Shown in pieces: positions 24,528 to 32,947 of a DNA stretch of 64,000 nucleotides; within the stretch, counting starts at the first letter, position 1, and every line of letters begins with the position of its first letter. Below the pieces are notes generated by a model, which made no database searches, was not told where the DNA came from, and saw nothing but the letters and a program-made list of their open reading frames with translations. Both the position numbers and the translations under genes were made by a program. Source of the stretch: an uncultured Sutterella sp. (GTDB lineage Bacteria > Pseudomonadota > Gammaproteobacteria > Burkholderiales > Burkholderiaceae_F); assembly GCA_900545335.1 (NCBI GenBank), contig UQYP01000009.1, positions 1-64,000 of the forward strand, written 5' to 3'.

Positions 24528-26060
24528 ATGCTCTTATCTCCCAAACAAAAGTACTTTGCCTATCGGCTCATTTTGAGCTTGGCTAGCGGTATGGCGCTTT
24601 CCAGCTCCTTTGCGCCGGCCAATGAACCGCTTTTTGCACTCGCGGCGCTTATTGTGATTTTTTATCTTGTGGGCGCTACGCAGAAAATTTCTCACGTTGC
24701 TTTATGGTCATTGGCTTTTGGTTTTGGGTGGTTTGTAAGTGGTATCAATTGGGTCTACTACAGCATGTATCACTACGGTTACATGCCGCTTGAATGGACT
24801 TATGTGACAACAGCGGTCTTTTCTTTAGGACTAGCGCTTTTTCCCACGGCTGCTTTTACGCTCACCGCAAAACTCCTTGAAAAACCAGTTCTTCGAATGG
24901 CTTTAGGGCTGCCTGCGGCGTTTACGATTTTTGAGTGGCTTCGCGGTTGGGTTTTAACTGGGTTTCCATGGCTTAATCCCGCTTATGCGGTTGTGGATTG
25001 GCCCCTATCGGGCTTGGCACCATTGATCGGCAGTTTTGGTGTGCTTTTAGGCTTGAGTTGGATTGCAGGGCTTATTGCTGCAATTTGGACCTTAAAGGGC
25101 AAGTGGATTTACATTGCTTCTTGTGGCATCACAATATTTTCTATTTTGCTCTTAGCGCTCGGTGGCAAAGAAGCTCTCTGGAGTGAGCCCGCTGGAGAAG
25201 TTCAGGTGCGGCTTGTACAGCCTAATTTAGAGCCGAGGCTGTTGCAGCAATCAATGAGCGAGCGCTTTGATGAAATGTATTTCTATCTAGACAGTACTTC
25301 TGTAGAAAACGCGCAGCTTGACGCTGTGATTTTTCCCGAGTCTGCCTATCCGCTTGCCTGGCAGCAGTTTCCGCAATCTCAGCAAAAGCGGCTTTTGGAT
25401 TGGGTCAAAAAAGAAAATAAATCGCTTTTGTTTAATGCTTTTTGGTTTGAGAATGACCGCTACAGCAATGCTGCCATTGCGTTAAATCCGCAAGGAGAAC
25501 TTTCTTTATACCGCAAGCGCCACTTGGTGCCTTTCGGCGAATTTGTGCCCTGGGGATTTCGCTGGTTTATTGACTCCATGCGAATTCCGATGACGGATCT
25601 CTCGAGGGGACCGCAAGAGGAGTTGACGATGGAGTTTGCCGGTCACACGGCTGCGGTCAATCTTTGCTACGAAAATCTTTTCGGGGATGAGTGGCGCGAG
25701 GCTTGGGGAAAAGAGTCGCCCGAATGGCTTATTAATCTATCTAATCTGAAGTGGTTTGGGCCTGTTAAGGCTGCAAGTCAGCACCTTCAGATTTCTCAGA
25801 TGCGTGCGCTTGAAACCGCGCGTCCCCTTTTAAGTGTGACCAATAGCGGCGCGACAGCCTTAATTGATGCGCAGGGCAAAATTGTCCAAAAGCTCGACAC
25901 CGATATCGATGCGGTGATGGATGTGACGGTCACGACCATGAAGGGTGAGGCGACTCCCTATGTGCGTTTCGGAGATTGGCCGGCAGTTATTTTTGCAATT
26001 TTGATGATTCTAGGTGCTTTTATAGGGGCGTTTGCCGAAAAGCGCTTTCAAAAGGACTAA
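24528..26060 (+). CDS. lnt: Apolipoprotein N-acyltransferase
   Basis: Inner-membrane enzyme that adds the third acyl chain to lipoproteins such as Pal. An N-terminal set of about six membrane helices is followed by a periplasmic nitrilase-like domain. The catalytic triad is recognisable as Glu in VIFPESAYP, Lys in LYRKRHLVPFGEF and Cys in VNLCYENLFGDE, and a final C-terminal helix follows. ATG 24528 is preferred over the in-frame GTG one codon upstream. It starts 5 bases after corC, the usual corC-lnt pair. 510 aa. Confidence 0.94.
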   Translation: MLLSPKQKYFAYRLILSLASGMALSSSFAPANEPLFALAALIVIFYLVGATQKISHVALWSLAFGFGWFVSGINWVYYSMYHYGYMPLEWTYVTTAVFSLGLALFPTAAFTLTAKLLEKPVLRMALGLPAAFTIFEWLRGWVLTGFPWLNPAYAVVDWPLSGLAPLIGSFGVLLGLSWIAGLIAAIWTLKGKWIYIASCGITIFSILLLALGGKEALWSEPAGEVQVRLVQPNLEPRLLQQSMSERFDEMYFYLDSTSVENAQLDAVIFPESAYPLAWQQFPQSQQKRLLDWVKKENKSLLFNAFWFENDRYSNAAIALNPQGELSLYRKRHLVPFGEFVPWGFRWFIDSMRIPMTDLSRGPQEELTMEFAGHTAAVNLCYENLFGDEWREAWGKESPEWLINLSNLKWFGPVKAASQHLQISQMRALETARPLLSVTNSGATALIDAQGKIVQKLDTDIDAVMDVTVTTMKGEATPYVRFGDWPAVIFAILMILGAFIGAFAEKRFQKD

Positions 26061-26123
26061 AATTAAACAATTTTCGGGGCATCTTTTCCCCTTAACCGTT
26101 TTCTCAATTTTTGGATTGAACCG

Positions 26124-27029
26124 ATGATTACATTTCAGGAAGTCATCCTGCGTTTGCAGCAATATTGGAATCAACAAGGCTGTGCGCTTTTGCAGCCGAT
26201 TGATATGGAAGTAGGGGCAGGAACCTCGCATACGGCGACGTTCTTGCGTGCATTGGGTCCTGAGCCCTGGCGTGCGGCTTATGTGCAGCCTTCCCGCCGT
26301 CCGAAAGATGCCCGTTATGGCGAAAATCCCAACCGTTTACACCAACACCATCAATTCCAAGTGGTGCTTAAGCCCGCTCCCACCAATATCGTAGATTTGT
26401 ATCTGGGCAGCCTTCGTGCTTTGGGCATTGATACCGAAGTGAACGATATTCGCTTTGTAGAAGATAACTGGGAAAACCCGACTTTGGGTGCCTGGGGTCT
26501 GGGTTGGGAAATCTGGATGAACGGCATGGAAGTCACTCAATTTACGTACTTCCAGCAAGTGGGTGGCTTGGAATGCAAACCCATTACCGGGGAAATCACC
26601 TACGGTTTGGAACGTCTAACAATGTATCTGCAAAACTGCGATAACGTCTTTGACCTGGTGTACACGAATTGGCAAGACGCTGACGGCTCCACGCGTACGC
26701 TCACCTACGGTGATGTTTTCCATCAAAACGAGGTAGAACAAAGCCACTATAACTTCGAAGCTAGCGATCCCGAAAAGCTCTTGCATCAATTCAATTACTT
26801 TGAGGGTGAGGCAAAACGTCTGATGGATTTAAATTTGGCGCTGCCTGCCTATGAAATGGTATTGAAGGCCGGCCACACCTTTAACTTACTCGATGCTCGA
26901 GGCGCAATCAGTGTGACGGAACGTGCGGCCTACATTGCCCGCATCCGTACGATCAGCCGTGCGGTGGCTCAGAGCTACTACGATGCCCGCGAACGTTTGG
27001 GCTTTCCTATGTTGAAAAAGAATTCCTAA
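26124..27029 (+). CDS. glyQ: Glycyl-tRNA synthetase alpha subunit
   Basis: Catalytic subunit of the bacterial alpha2beta2 GlyRS. Opens [46 protein letters not shown] in the family manner. It contains [29 protein letters not shown], the [13 protein letters not shown] core and ITYGLERL. 301 aa, full length. It lies 63 bases after lnt and 14 before glyS. Confidence 0.96.
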   Translation: MITFQEVILRLQQYWNQQGCALLQPIDMEVGAGTSHTATFLRALGPEPWRAAYVQPSRRPKDARYGENPNRLHQHHQFQVVLKPAPTNIVDLYLGSLRALGIDTEVNDIRFVEDNWENPTLGAWGLGWEIWMNGMEVTQFTYFQQVGGLECKPITGEITYGLERLTMYLQNCDNVFDLVYTNWQDADGSTRTLTYGDVFHQNEVEQSHYNFEASDPEKLLHQFNYFEGEAKRLMDLNLALPAYEMVLKAGHTFNLLDARGAISVTERAAYIARIRTISRAVAQSYYDARERLGFPMLKKNS

Positions 27030-27043
27030 GAGGCTAGAGAAAA

Positions 27044-29134
27044 ATGACCAGTTTGTTAGTGGAATTGCAGACCGAAGAGTTGCCGCCCAAGGCCCTTAAA
27101 AAACTCTCCGAAGCGTTTGCTCAAAACTTAACGAAGAGCTTAGCCTCTCAGCACTTTTTAGCTGATGACAGCACCACGACCGTCTACGGTTCTCCGAGGC
27201 GTCTGGCGGCTTTGGTGACCAATGTGCTCGCAAAGTCTCCCGATGAAGCCTTTAAGCAAAAGCTCGTACCTGTGAAGGTGGGCTTAGACGCAGAAGGCAA
27301 CGCAACGCCAGCTCTTATCAAGAAGATGAAGGCTTTGGGAATTGAAGCTGAAGTATCGTCTTTAAAGCGCGTCAATGACGGCAAAAATGAGCAGCTTTTC
27401 TACGAAGGTATCCGCCCCGGTGTTGCTTTGGCTCAAGGCCTTCAAACGGCTCTGGAAGCTGCGGCTTTTAATCTGCCGATTCCGAAAGTGATGCACTATC
27501 AATTGGCTGACGGTCAAACGACAGTTTCCTTTGTCCGCCCGGCCAAGCACCTTGTGGCGCTTTACGGCACGGAAGTGGTTCCTGTAAGCCTTTTGGGTCT
27601 GACTGCCGATCGCCTCACCCGCGGCCATCGTTTCCATACGCAGGATTTGATTGCAATCCGCTCGGCCGACGGCTACGAAGAACAGATGATGACAGAAGCC
27701 AAGGTGATGCCTTCTTTTGCCAAGCGTCGTGAAAAGATCGTGCACGATGTGACTGAAGGAGCCCGCGCGATTGGCGGCGAAGCCATTATGCCCAAGGACT
27801 TAATCGATGAAGTGACGGCATTGACAGAGTGGCCCGTCATTTATCAGTCTTCGTTTGAAGAAGAATTCTTAAAGGTCCCTCAGGAGTGCCTCATTTTGAC
27901 CATGCAGCAAAATCAAAAGTATTTTGCCGTTCAGGACGAAAAGGGCCGTCTGATGAATCGCTTCTTCCTGGTTTCTCAATTGGAAGCTAAGGATGGCGGA
28001 AAGGCCATTAGCGCGGGTAACGCCCGCGTGGTGCGCGCCCGTTTGGCTGATGCAAAATTCTTCTATGATCAGGATCAGCTTCAAACGTTGGAAAGCCGCA
28101 TTCCGCAGTTAAAGAATGTGGTCTACCACAATAAGCTCGGCACTCAGGCCGAGCGCGTGGAACGCGTAAAAGCCATTGCTGCTCAGGTAGCAGACTTAAT
28201 CGGCGCCAACCGTGATGAAGCCGTGCGTGCCGCGCAGCTTGCCAAGGTTGACCTTTTAACGCTCATGGTCGGGGAATTTCCTGAACTGCAGGGCATTATG
28301 GGTGAGTACTACGCCTTGCATGATGGCGAAGGTGAAGAAGTGGCGCTTGCGATCCGTGAACACTATCAGCCGAGATTTGCAGGCGACGCTCTGCCTTCTA
28401 CCCGTGTGAGTTTGGCAGTGGCCTTGGCCGATAAGCTTGAAACCCTCTCAGGACTTTTCGGTATCGGTCAGATGCCCACAGGTGACAAAGACCCGTTTGC
28501 CCTGCGCCGTCACGCACTGGGTATCCTTCGCATGTTAATTGAAAAGGAACTCAATGTTGCCATCACCGATTTGGTCAATATCGGCTACGAAGCATTAAAG
28601 GCAGTTCCCAATGTCAAAGATGCGCGCGATGAGCTTTTAGCTTTCTTTGAAGACCGCTTGCGCGTGATGTTTAAAGACAAGGGCTACAGCGCTCAGGAAG
28701 TCGATGCGGTGCTCGCTACCCATCCGACGACGATTTTGGACGTTCCTGTGCGCCTTGAAGCCGTTCGCGCCTTTACCCAATTGCCTGAAGCTGAAGCCTT
28801 GGCTGCAGCCAATAAGCGTATCGGCAACATCATCAAGAAAACTGCGCCTGAAACCGATGCTGTGGATCCTGCGCTTTTTGATTCTGAAGCTGAAAAAGCA
28901 CTTTACGATGCACTTTGCACGGCAGAATCTCATGCTCAGACGCTTTATGAGGCAGGTCGCTATACCGAGCTTTTAAAGAGCCTTGCACCGATGAAGACAC
29001 CGGTTGACCGCTTCTTTGAAGACGTAATGGTCAATGTGGAAGACAGCCGCGTTCGAGCCAATCGTTTGGCCCTCTTGTGGCGATTACATCGTACAATGAA
29101 CATGGTGGCTGAGCTTTCGCGTTTGGCTAAGTAG
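27044..29134 (+). CDS. glyS: Glycyl-tRNA synthetase beta subunit
   Basis: tRNA-recognition subunit of GlyRS. The N-terminal LLVELQTEELPPKALKKL, YGSPRRLAALV, LTRGHRFH, LTEWPVIYQSSFEEEFL, the HD-like GEFPELQGIMGEYYALHDGE region and the C-terminal anticodon-binding DALR-like helical domain are present. 696 aa, normal. It is followed by a perfect hairpin before plsC, where related genomes usually carry gmhB. Confidence 0.96.
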   Translation: MTSLLVELQTEELPPKALKKLSEAFAQNLTKSLASQHFLADDSTTTVYGSPRRLAALVTNVLAKSPDEAFKQKLVPVKVGLDAEGNATPALIKKMKALGIEAEVSSLKRVNDGKNEQLFYEGIRPGVALAQGLQTALEAAAFNLPIPKVMHYQLADGQTTVSFVRPAKHLVALYGTEVVPVSLLGLTADRLTRGHRFHTQDLIAIRSADGYEEQMMTEAKVMPSFAKRREKIVHDVTEGARAIGGEAIMPKDLIDEVTALTEWPVIYQSSFEEEFLKVPQECLILTMQQNQKYFAVQDEKGRLMNRFFLVSQLEAKDGGKAISAGNARVVRARLADAKFFYDQDQLQTLESRIPQLKNVVYHNKLGTQAERVERVKAIAAQVADLIGANRDEAVRAAQLAKVDLLTLMVGEFPELQGIMGEYYALHDGEGEEVALAIREHYQPRFAGDALPSTRVSLAVALADKLETLSGLFGIGQMPTGDKDPFALRRHALGILRMLIEKELNVAITDLVNIGYEALKAVPNVKDARDELLAFFEDRLRVMFKDKGYSAQEVDAVLATHPTTILDVPVRLEAVRAFTQLPEAEALAAANKRIGNIIKKTAPETDAVDPALFDSEAEKALYDALCTAESHAQTLYEAGRYTELLKSLAPMKTPVDRFFEDVMVNVEDSRVRANRLALLWRLHRTMNMVAELSRLAK

Positions 29135-29152
29135 TTTGATTGTAAAAACAGG

Positions 29153-29179
29153 CGAAAGGCTCCGTTCAGGAGCCTTTCG
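29153..29179 (+). other. Perfect 11-bp hairpin before plsC, no T-run
   Basis: CGAAAGGCTCC-GTTCA-GGAGCCTTTCG; the stem ends 17 bases before the plsC ATG and directly precedes its ribosome-binding GGGGA. It could be a terminator remnant, RNA processing site or translation-modulating hairpin. Confidence 0.6.
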
Positions 29180-29196
29180 TGTATCGGGGAAACGTT

Positions 29197-29970
29197 ATGT
29201 CAACTCTTCGAGGTTGGATTTACTACATTGTGCTGGCGCTCACGCTGATTCCTTTGGCTCTTGCCTTAATCATCCTTTATCCCGCCTCGCTTGCACTTCG
29301 CTATCGCCTGGCCACTCAGTGGGCAGAGTTTATGCTCAGGGTCGGAGAGGTCGTCTGCGGCATGCGGTATCAATTTAAGGGTTTGGAGAACTTCCCGAAA
29401 GATGACAGCCCTTTATTGATTCTCTCAAAGCACCAATCAGCCTGGGATATTTTTGCGCTCGCTTCCATTATTCCCCACCAAACGAGTTTTGTTTATAAAA
29501 AAGAACTGCACTATGTGCCGGTTTTCGGTCAGGCGTTGGCAACGCTTCATATGATGGCAATTGACCGAAAAAAGGGCTCTCGAGCCTATGAGCAGTTTAT
29601 GCAGCAAGGAAAGCTTTTTTTACAAAAGGGCTGGTGGCTTGCAATGTTTCCGGAAGGCACTCGTACGGCCCCCGGACAAAAAACACACTATAAGTCGGGC
29701 GGCGCACGTTTTGCCGTAGCAACCGGCACGCCCATCCTGCCCATTGCGCTGAATTCCGGAGAATGCTGGCCAAGAAACTCCATTTCAAAAACACCCGGTT
29801 TAATTACCGTGTCCGTTGGACCCAGGATCGAGACCAAGGGGCGCACTTTCGAAGAGGTGCAGCAGGAATTGGTGGGTTGGATTGAAGGTGAAATGCATAA
29901 GATTTCGCCTGAAATTTATGCCGGTCGGCTGACTAATGAGTTTGAGGAGCCTCAAGAGAAGGCGCATTAA
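29197..29970 (+). CDS. plsC: 1-acyl-sn-glycerol-3-phosphate acyltransferase
   Basis: Acylates lysophosphatidate to phosphatidate at the inner membrane. An N-terminal membrane helix (about residues 8-30) precedes the catalytic motif HQSAWD (H-x4-D) and the acceptor motif FPEGTRT. YKSGGARFA and PILPIALNSGECWP follow. ATG 29197 is chosen because GGGGA lies just upstream; the GTG at 29179 is inside the hairpin. 257 aa. Its stop is 2 bases before the next start. Confidence 0.92.
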   Translation: MSTLRGWIYYIVLALTLIPLALALIILYPASLALRYRLATQWAEFMLRVGEVVCGMRYQFKGLENFPKDDSPLLILSKHQSAWDIFALASIIPHQTSFVYKKELHYVPVFGQALATLHMMAIDRKKGSRAYEQFMQQGKLFLQKGWWLAMFPEGTRTAPGQKTHYKSGGARFAVATGTPILPIALNSGECWPRNSISKTPGLITVSVGPRIETKGRTFEEVQQELVGWIEGEMHKISPEIYAGRLTNEFEEPQEKAH

Positions 29971-29972
29971 CT

Positions 29973-30821
29973 GTGAAACAACTGTCTTTTGATTTTTTTC
30001 AAGATTTGCCGCAAATGACAGAAGGCAATGATCCGGGGAGGTTGAAAAAACAGCCCCTGACGCCTGACGCCATAACCGGTTTAAAAAAAGACGTTGTTTC
30101 AGGGAAAAATGATTTTCTTTTAACGCCTCCTTTTACCTATCACTTGGAGCGGGCCAAAAGAAAAACGGTTGGCTTTATTGTTGATGAGAGGGGAGTAACG
30201 GTTCGTGCGCCGCGTTGGGTCTCGGTGTCTGAAATCGAAAAAATGCTTCAGACAAAAGAAGACTGGATTCAGAAAAAACTCACCGAATTTCATAACTGGC
30301 AAAAAGAAGTCGGTCTGCAGAGCGTGCATTTTGTTGACGGGGCAAAATTGCCTTATTTGGGCCGTCCCTTGACCCTGCGGCTGGAACCTGCCGCTAAAAC
30401 GGTCTTTTACTCCGAAGGTGCTTTGGGGGCAGAACTCATCGTAGGGGCTTCTAAAGAGACAGACGAAAGCAGGATTAAGGATTGGGTTCAGGTATGGTTT
30501 AAAAAGGAAGCTGAGCGCTATTTAGGGGCTCGCATTCAGGAAATAGCCAATCGTGCTTTAGTGAGCTTTAGCGGTTGGGGCCTCTCTGGCGCCAAAGGTC
30601 GGTGGGGCTCTTGCAGCTCGGATCGCAGAATTCGTCTTAACTGGCGTTTAATTCATTTGGATACGGCCTTGATTGATTACGTGATCGCTCATGAGCTCGC
30701 CCACCTTGATGAAATGAACCATAGCGCGCGTTTCTGGAAACGGGTGGGAGAGATTTATCCGGACTATGAGAGCGCGCGCCGGGCCCTCAAAGGCGTTTAC
30801 ATACCGACATTGCCCTTTTGA
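29973..30821 (+). CDS. YgjP-like (DUF45) zinc metallopeptidase
   Basis: Putative metalloprotease of the SprT/YgjP group. The HELAHLDEMNHSARFW motif gives HExxH plus a downstream His as zinc ligands (about residues 230-245). GAKGRWGSCSSDRRIRLNWRL is the hallmark of the family. The N-terminal ~50 residues are poorly conserved. The start is GTG, with AAGGCG upstream; the next in-frame ATG is 14 codons later. Genes of this family follow plsC in many Burkholderiales. Its 3' end overlaps the convergent rsmA by 25 bases. Physiological substrate unknown. Confidence 0.88.
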   Translation: MKQLSFDFFQDLPQMTEGNDPGRLKKQPLTPDAITGLKKDVVSGKNDFLLTPPFTYHLERAKRKTVGFIVDERGVTVRAPRWVSVSEIEKMLQTKEDWIQKKLTEFHNWQKEVGLQSVHFVDGAKLPYLGRPLTLRLEPAAKTVFYSEGALGAELIVGASKETDESRIKDWVQVWFKKEAERYLGARIQEIANRALVSFSGWGLSGAKGRWGSCSSDRRIRLNWRLIHLDTALIDYVIAHELAHLDEMNHSARFWKRVGEIYPDYESARRALKGVYIPTLPF

Positions 30822-31597
30822 GCAATGTTGGCAAGCGTCACAAAAGATTCAACAGGCAGGGCCTCGGCTCGAAGTGTGGGTTCAATGCCCGCCTGTCTGA
30901 TTTCTTCTTCCGTTAAGAGTTTTGAAAGGGCGTTTCGAAGCGTTTTTCTGCGCTGATTAAAGGCAGCTGCCACAATCGCACTGAAGCTGTCCCAATTAAC
31001 CGGCAACAGTTCGTTCACTTCTTTCGGGACCATTCGTACAATGGAGCTTGTGACTTTCGGAGCCGGCGTAAAAGCACCGGGCGGCACGTCAAACATTTTC
31101 TGCATCCGGTAGCGGTACTGCAGCATGACAGAGAGCCTTCCGTAGACTTTGCTGCCCGGTTCTGCAACCATTCTGTCAACGACTTCCTTTTGAAGCATGA
31201 AATGCTGATCAGTGACCCGATCAGCAACACTCATTAAGTGAAAAAGCAGGGGGCTAGAGATGTTATAGGGGAGGTTTCCGACGATACGGAGTTTTTCGCC
31301 CGGATGCACCTCAGTCCAATCCAATTTCAGCGCGTCAGCTTCAATAAGGGTTAATGTCTGCGGAAAGGTTTCTCTTAACCAGGCGGCTAAGTCGCGGTCA
31401 ATTTCAATCGCTGTCGCATGGCCTGCCGCTGCAATCATTTTGCGGGTTAAAGCGGCCTGGCCCGGACCGATTTCTACGACGGTTTCGCCGGGCTTGGCGT
31501 CAATCGCACGAGCGATGCGCTCAATCCAATGCTCATCGTGCAAAAAGTTTTGCCCGAAACGTTTTCTGGCTCGATGCCCGGCTAACCCGTTTTGCAT
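30797..31597 (-). CDS. rsmA: 16S rRNA dimethyladenosine transferase (KsgA)
   Basis: Dimethylates the two adjacent adenosines in helix 45 of 16S rRNA (A1518/A1519, E. coli numbering). RKRFGQNFLHD at the N-terminus, the SAM motif VVEIGPGQAALT, the catalytic NLPYNISSPLL, and the C-terminal FNQRRKTLRNAL are diagnostic. 266 aa. It lies 15 bases after surA. In E. coli-like order pdxA would sit between surA and rsmA; it is absent here. Confidence 0.96.
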   Translation of the reverse strand: MQNGLAGHRARKRFGQNFLHDEHWIERIARAIDAKPGETVVEIGPGQAALTRKMIAAAGHATAIEIDRDLAAWLRETFPQTLTLIEADALKLDWTEVHPGEKLRIVGNLPYNISSPLLFHLMSVADRVTDQHFMLQKEVVDRMVAEPGSKVYGRLSVMLQYRYRMQKMFDVPPGAFTPAPKVTSSIVRMVPKEVNELLPVNWDSFSAIVAAAFNQRRKTLRNALSKLLTEEEIRQAGIEPTLRAEALPVESFVTLANIAQKGNVGM

Positions 31598-31612
31598 AGT
31601 GATGCGCTTCCT

Positions 31613-32947
31613 TTAGAGTGCTTCACGTCGAATTTCAACGTAGGCGCGATCGCGCAGCTCACGCTGCCAATTGGCTGTGGCTTCAGCGAGCTTTCTCTGG
31701 CGAAGCACCTGACGGGCCATATAACGCATGCGTTCAGCGTCAACGGCTTCCTGGCGGCGATCGATCACTTGAATGATGTGATAGCCGTATTGCGTCTTAA
31801 TCGGACGGCTTACTTCACCGGGTTTTAATTGATTCATGGCTTCTTCAAATGCCGGAACCGTATCACCCGGGTGAACCCAACCCAAGTCACCGCCTCGCGT
31901 GGCAGAACCGTCAACGGAATGCAAACGTGCGAGCGTGGCAAAGTCTTCCTTGTTTTCAACCAAGCGCTTACGAATGTCATTTAAGCGGTTTAAAACCGTG
32001 GCTTCATCGGTGACGGGAGTTACGGCCATCAAAATATGGCGAACGTGGGTCTGGGTGACAGGGCCGCCAGCCAACTTCGTTTTCACGCCGTCACGGCGGT
32101 CATTGACCTTCACGATGTAGTAGCCGTCAGAGCTCACATTCATGGCGACTTTAGAAGATTGTTGACGGGCTTCGCGCACGGCAGCCGCAAGAGCGGTCGG
32201 CATCTGAGAGAGCGTTCTCCAGCCGAGGTTGCCGCCGTCCAACGCGTCAGAGGCCTTGGAGTAGCTTGCCGCCAGGCGCCCGAAGTCTTCACCGTCTTGG
32301 GCACGATCGAGAATACCTTCTGCCGTATCGCGAGCCGCGCTTAATTCGTCAGAACTCATGCTCTCAGAGGTCGGAATCCAGATGTGGGAGATGTTGTACT
32401 CAATCGTATCGTTGATGTTGTAGCCTGCCTGATCGGCTAAGAAAGCATCAATTTCACTTTCAGGGATCTTGATTTCTTCATCAACTTCACGTTCACGCAG
32501 GCGTTGGGCTACGATTTGTGAGCGAATTTCTTCTCGAAACTGCGGGAACGTCACGCCATCCAAAGATAAGCGGCGACGCAGTTCGGCCACCGAAATCTTA
32601 TTTTGCTGAGCAATCTGTTCAATGGTGGCATTGACGATTCCGTCATCAACGCGAATGCCCGTTTCGCGGGCTCTTTGCGAGATGGCACGCTCTAAAATGA
32701 GCTGCTCGAGCACTTGAACGCGCAGCTGCTGCATCGGAGGCAGCTGAATCTTTTGGCGTCTCAAATTAAGTGCTGCAGAGTGTGCCCGTTCAGCCAATTC
32801 GTCCGTTGTGATGACGTCATTGTTTACTACCGCAACCACAGCGTTTAAAAGCTGCGGCTCGGCCGCGGCCTGTTTGCCGCTCGGTTGAGCCACACAGATG
32901 CTTGCGGAAAAGGCGGCAAGCAGCGCCACGTATTTCATCTTATTCAT
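31613..32947 (-). CDS. surA: Periplasmic chaperone / peptidyl-prolyl isomerase SurA
   Basis: Escorts outer-membrane proteins (porins, LptD) through the periplasm. Signal peptide of the form MNKMKYVALLAAFSASICVA is followed by the N-terminal chaperone domain (LLNAVVAVVNNDVITTDEL). Two parvulin domains follow (the first around ISHIWIPTSES, the second with THVRHILMAVTP and GGDLGWVHPGDTVPAFEEA). Several in-frame ATGs are available (32956, 32947, 32938), and a longer frame back to 33025 runs inside lptD. I take 32947, which keeps an n-region lysine and overlaps the lptD stop for coupling; this is uncertain. About 444 aa. Confidence 0.92.
   Translation of the reverse strand: MNKMKYVALLAAFSASICVAQPSGKQAAAEPQLLNAVVAVVNNDVITTDELAERAHSAALNLRRQKIQLPPMQQLRVQVLEQLILERAISQRARETGIRVDDGIVNATIEQIAQQNKISVAELRRRLSLDGVTFPQFREEIRSQIVAQRLREREVDEEIKIPESEIDAFLADQAGYNINDTIEYNISHIWIPTSESMSSDELSAARDTAEGILDRAQDGEDFGRLAASYSKASDALDGGNLGWRTLSQMPTALAAAVREARQQSSKVAMNVSSDGYYIVKVNDRRDGVKTKLAGGPVTQTHVRHILMAVTPVTDEATVLNRLNDIRKRLVENKEDFATLARLHSVDGSATRGGDLGWVHPGDTVPAFEEAMNQLKPGEVSRPIKTQYGYHIIQVIDRRQEAVDAERMRYMARQVLRQRKLAEATANWQRELRDRAYVEIRREAL

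Noticed and set aside
26061..26123. Glycine riboswitch before glyQ
   Set aside because: Only 63 bases separate lnt and glyQ, too short for the aptamer, and no matching structure is seen.
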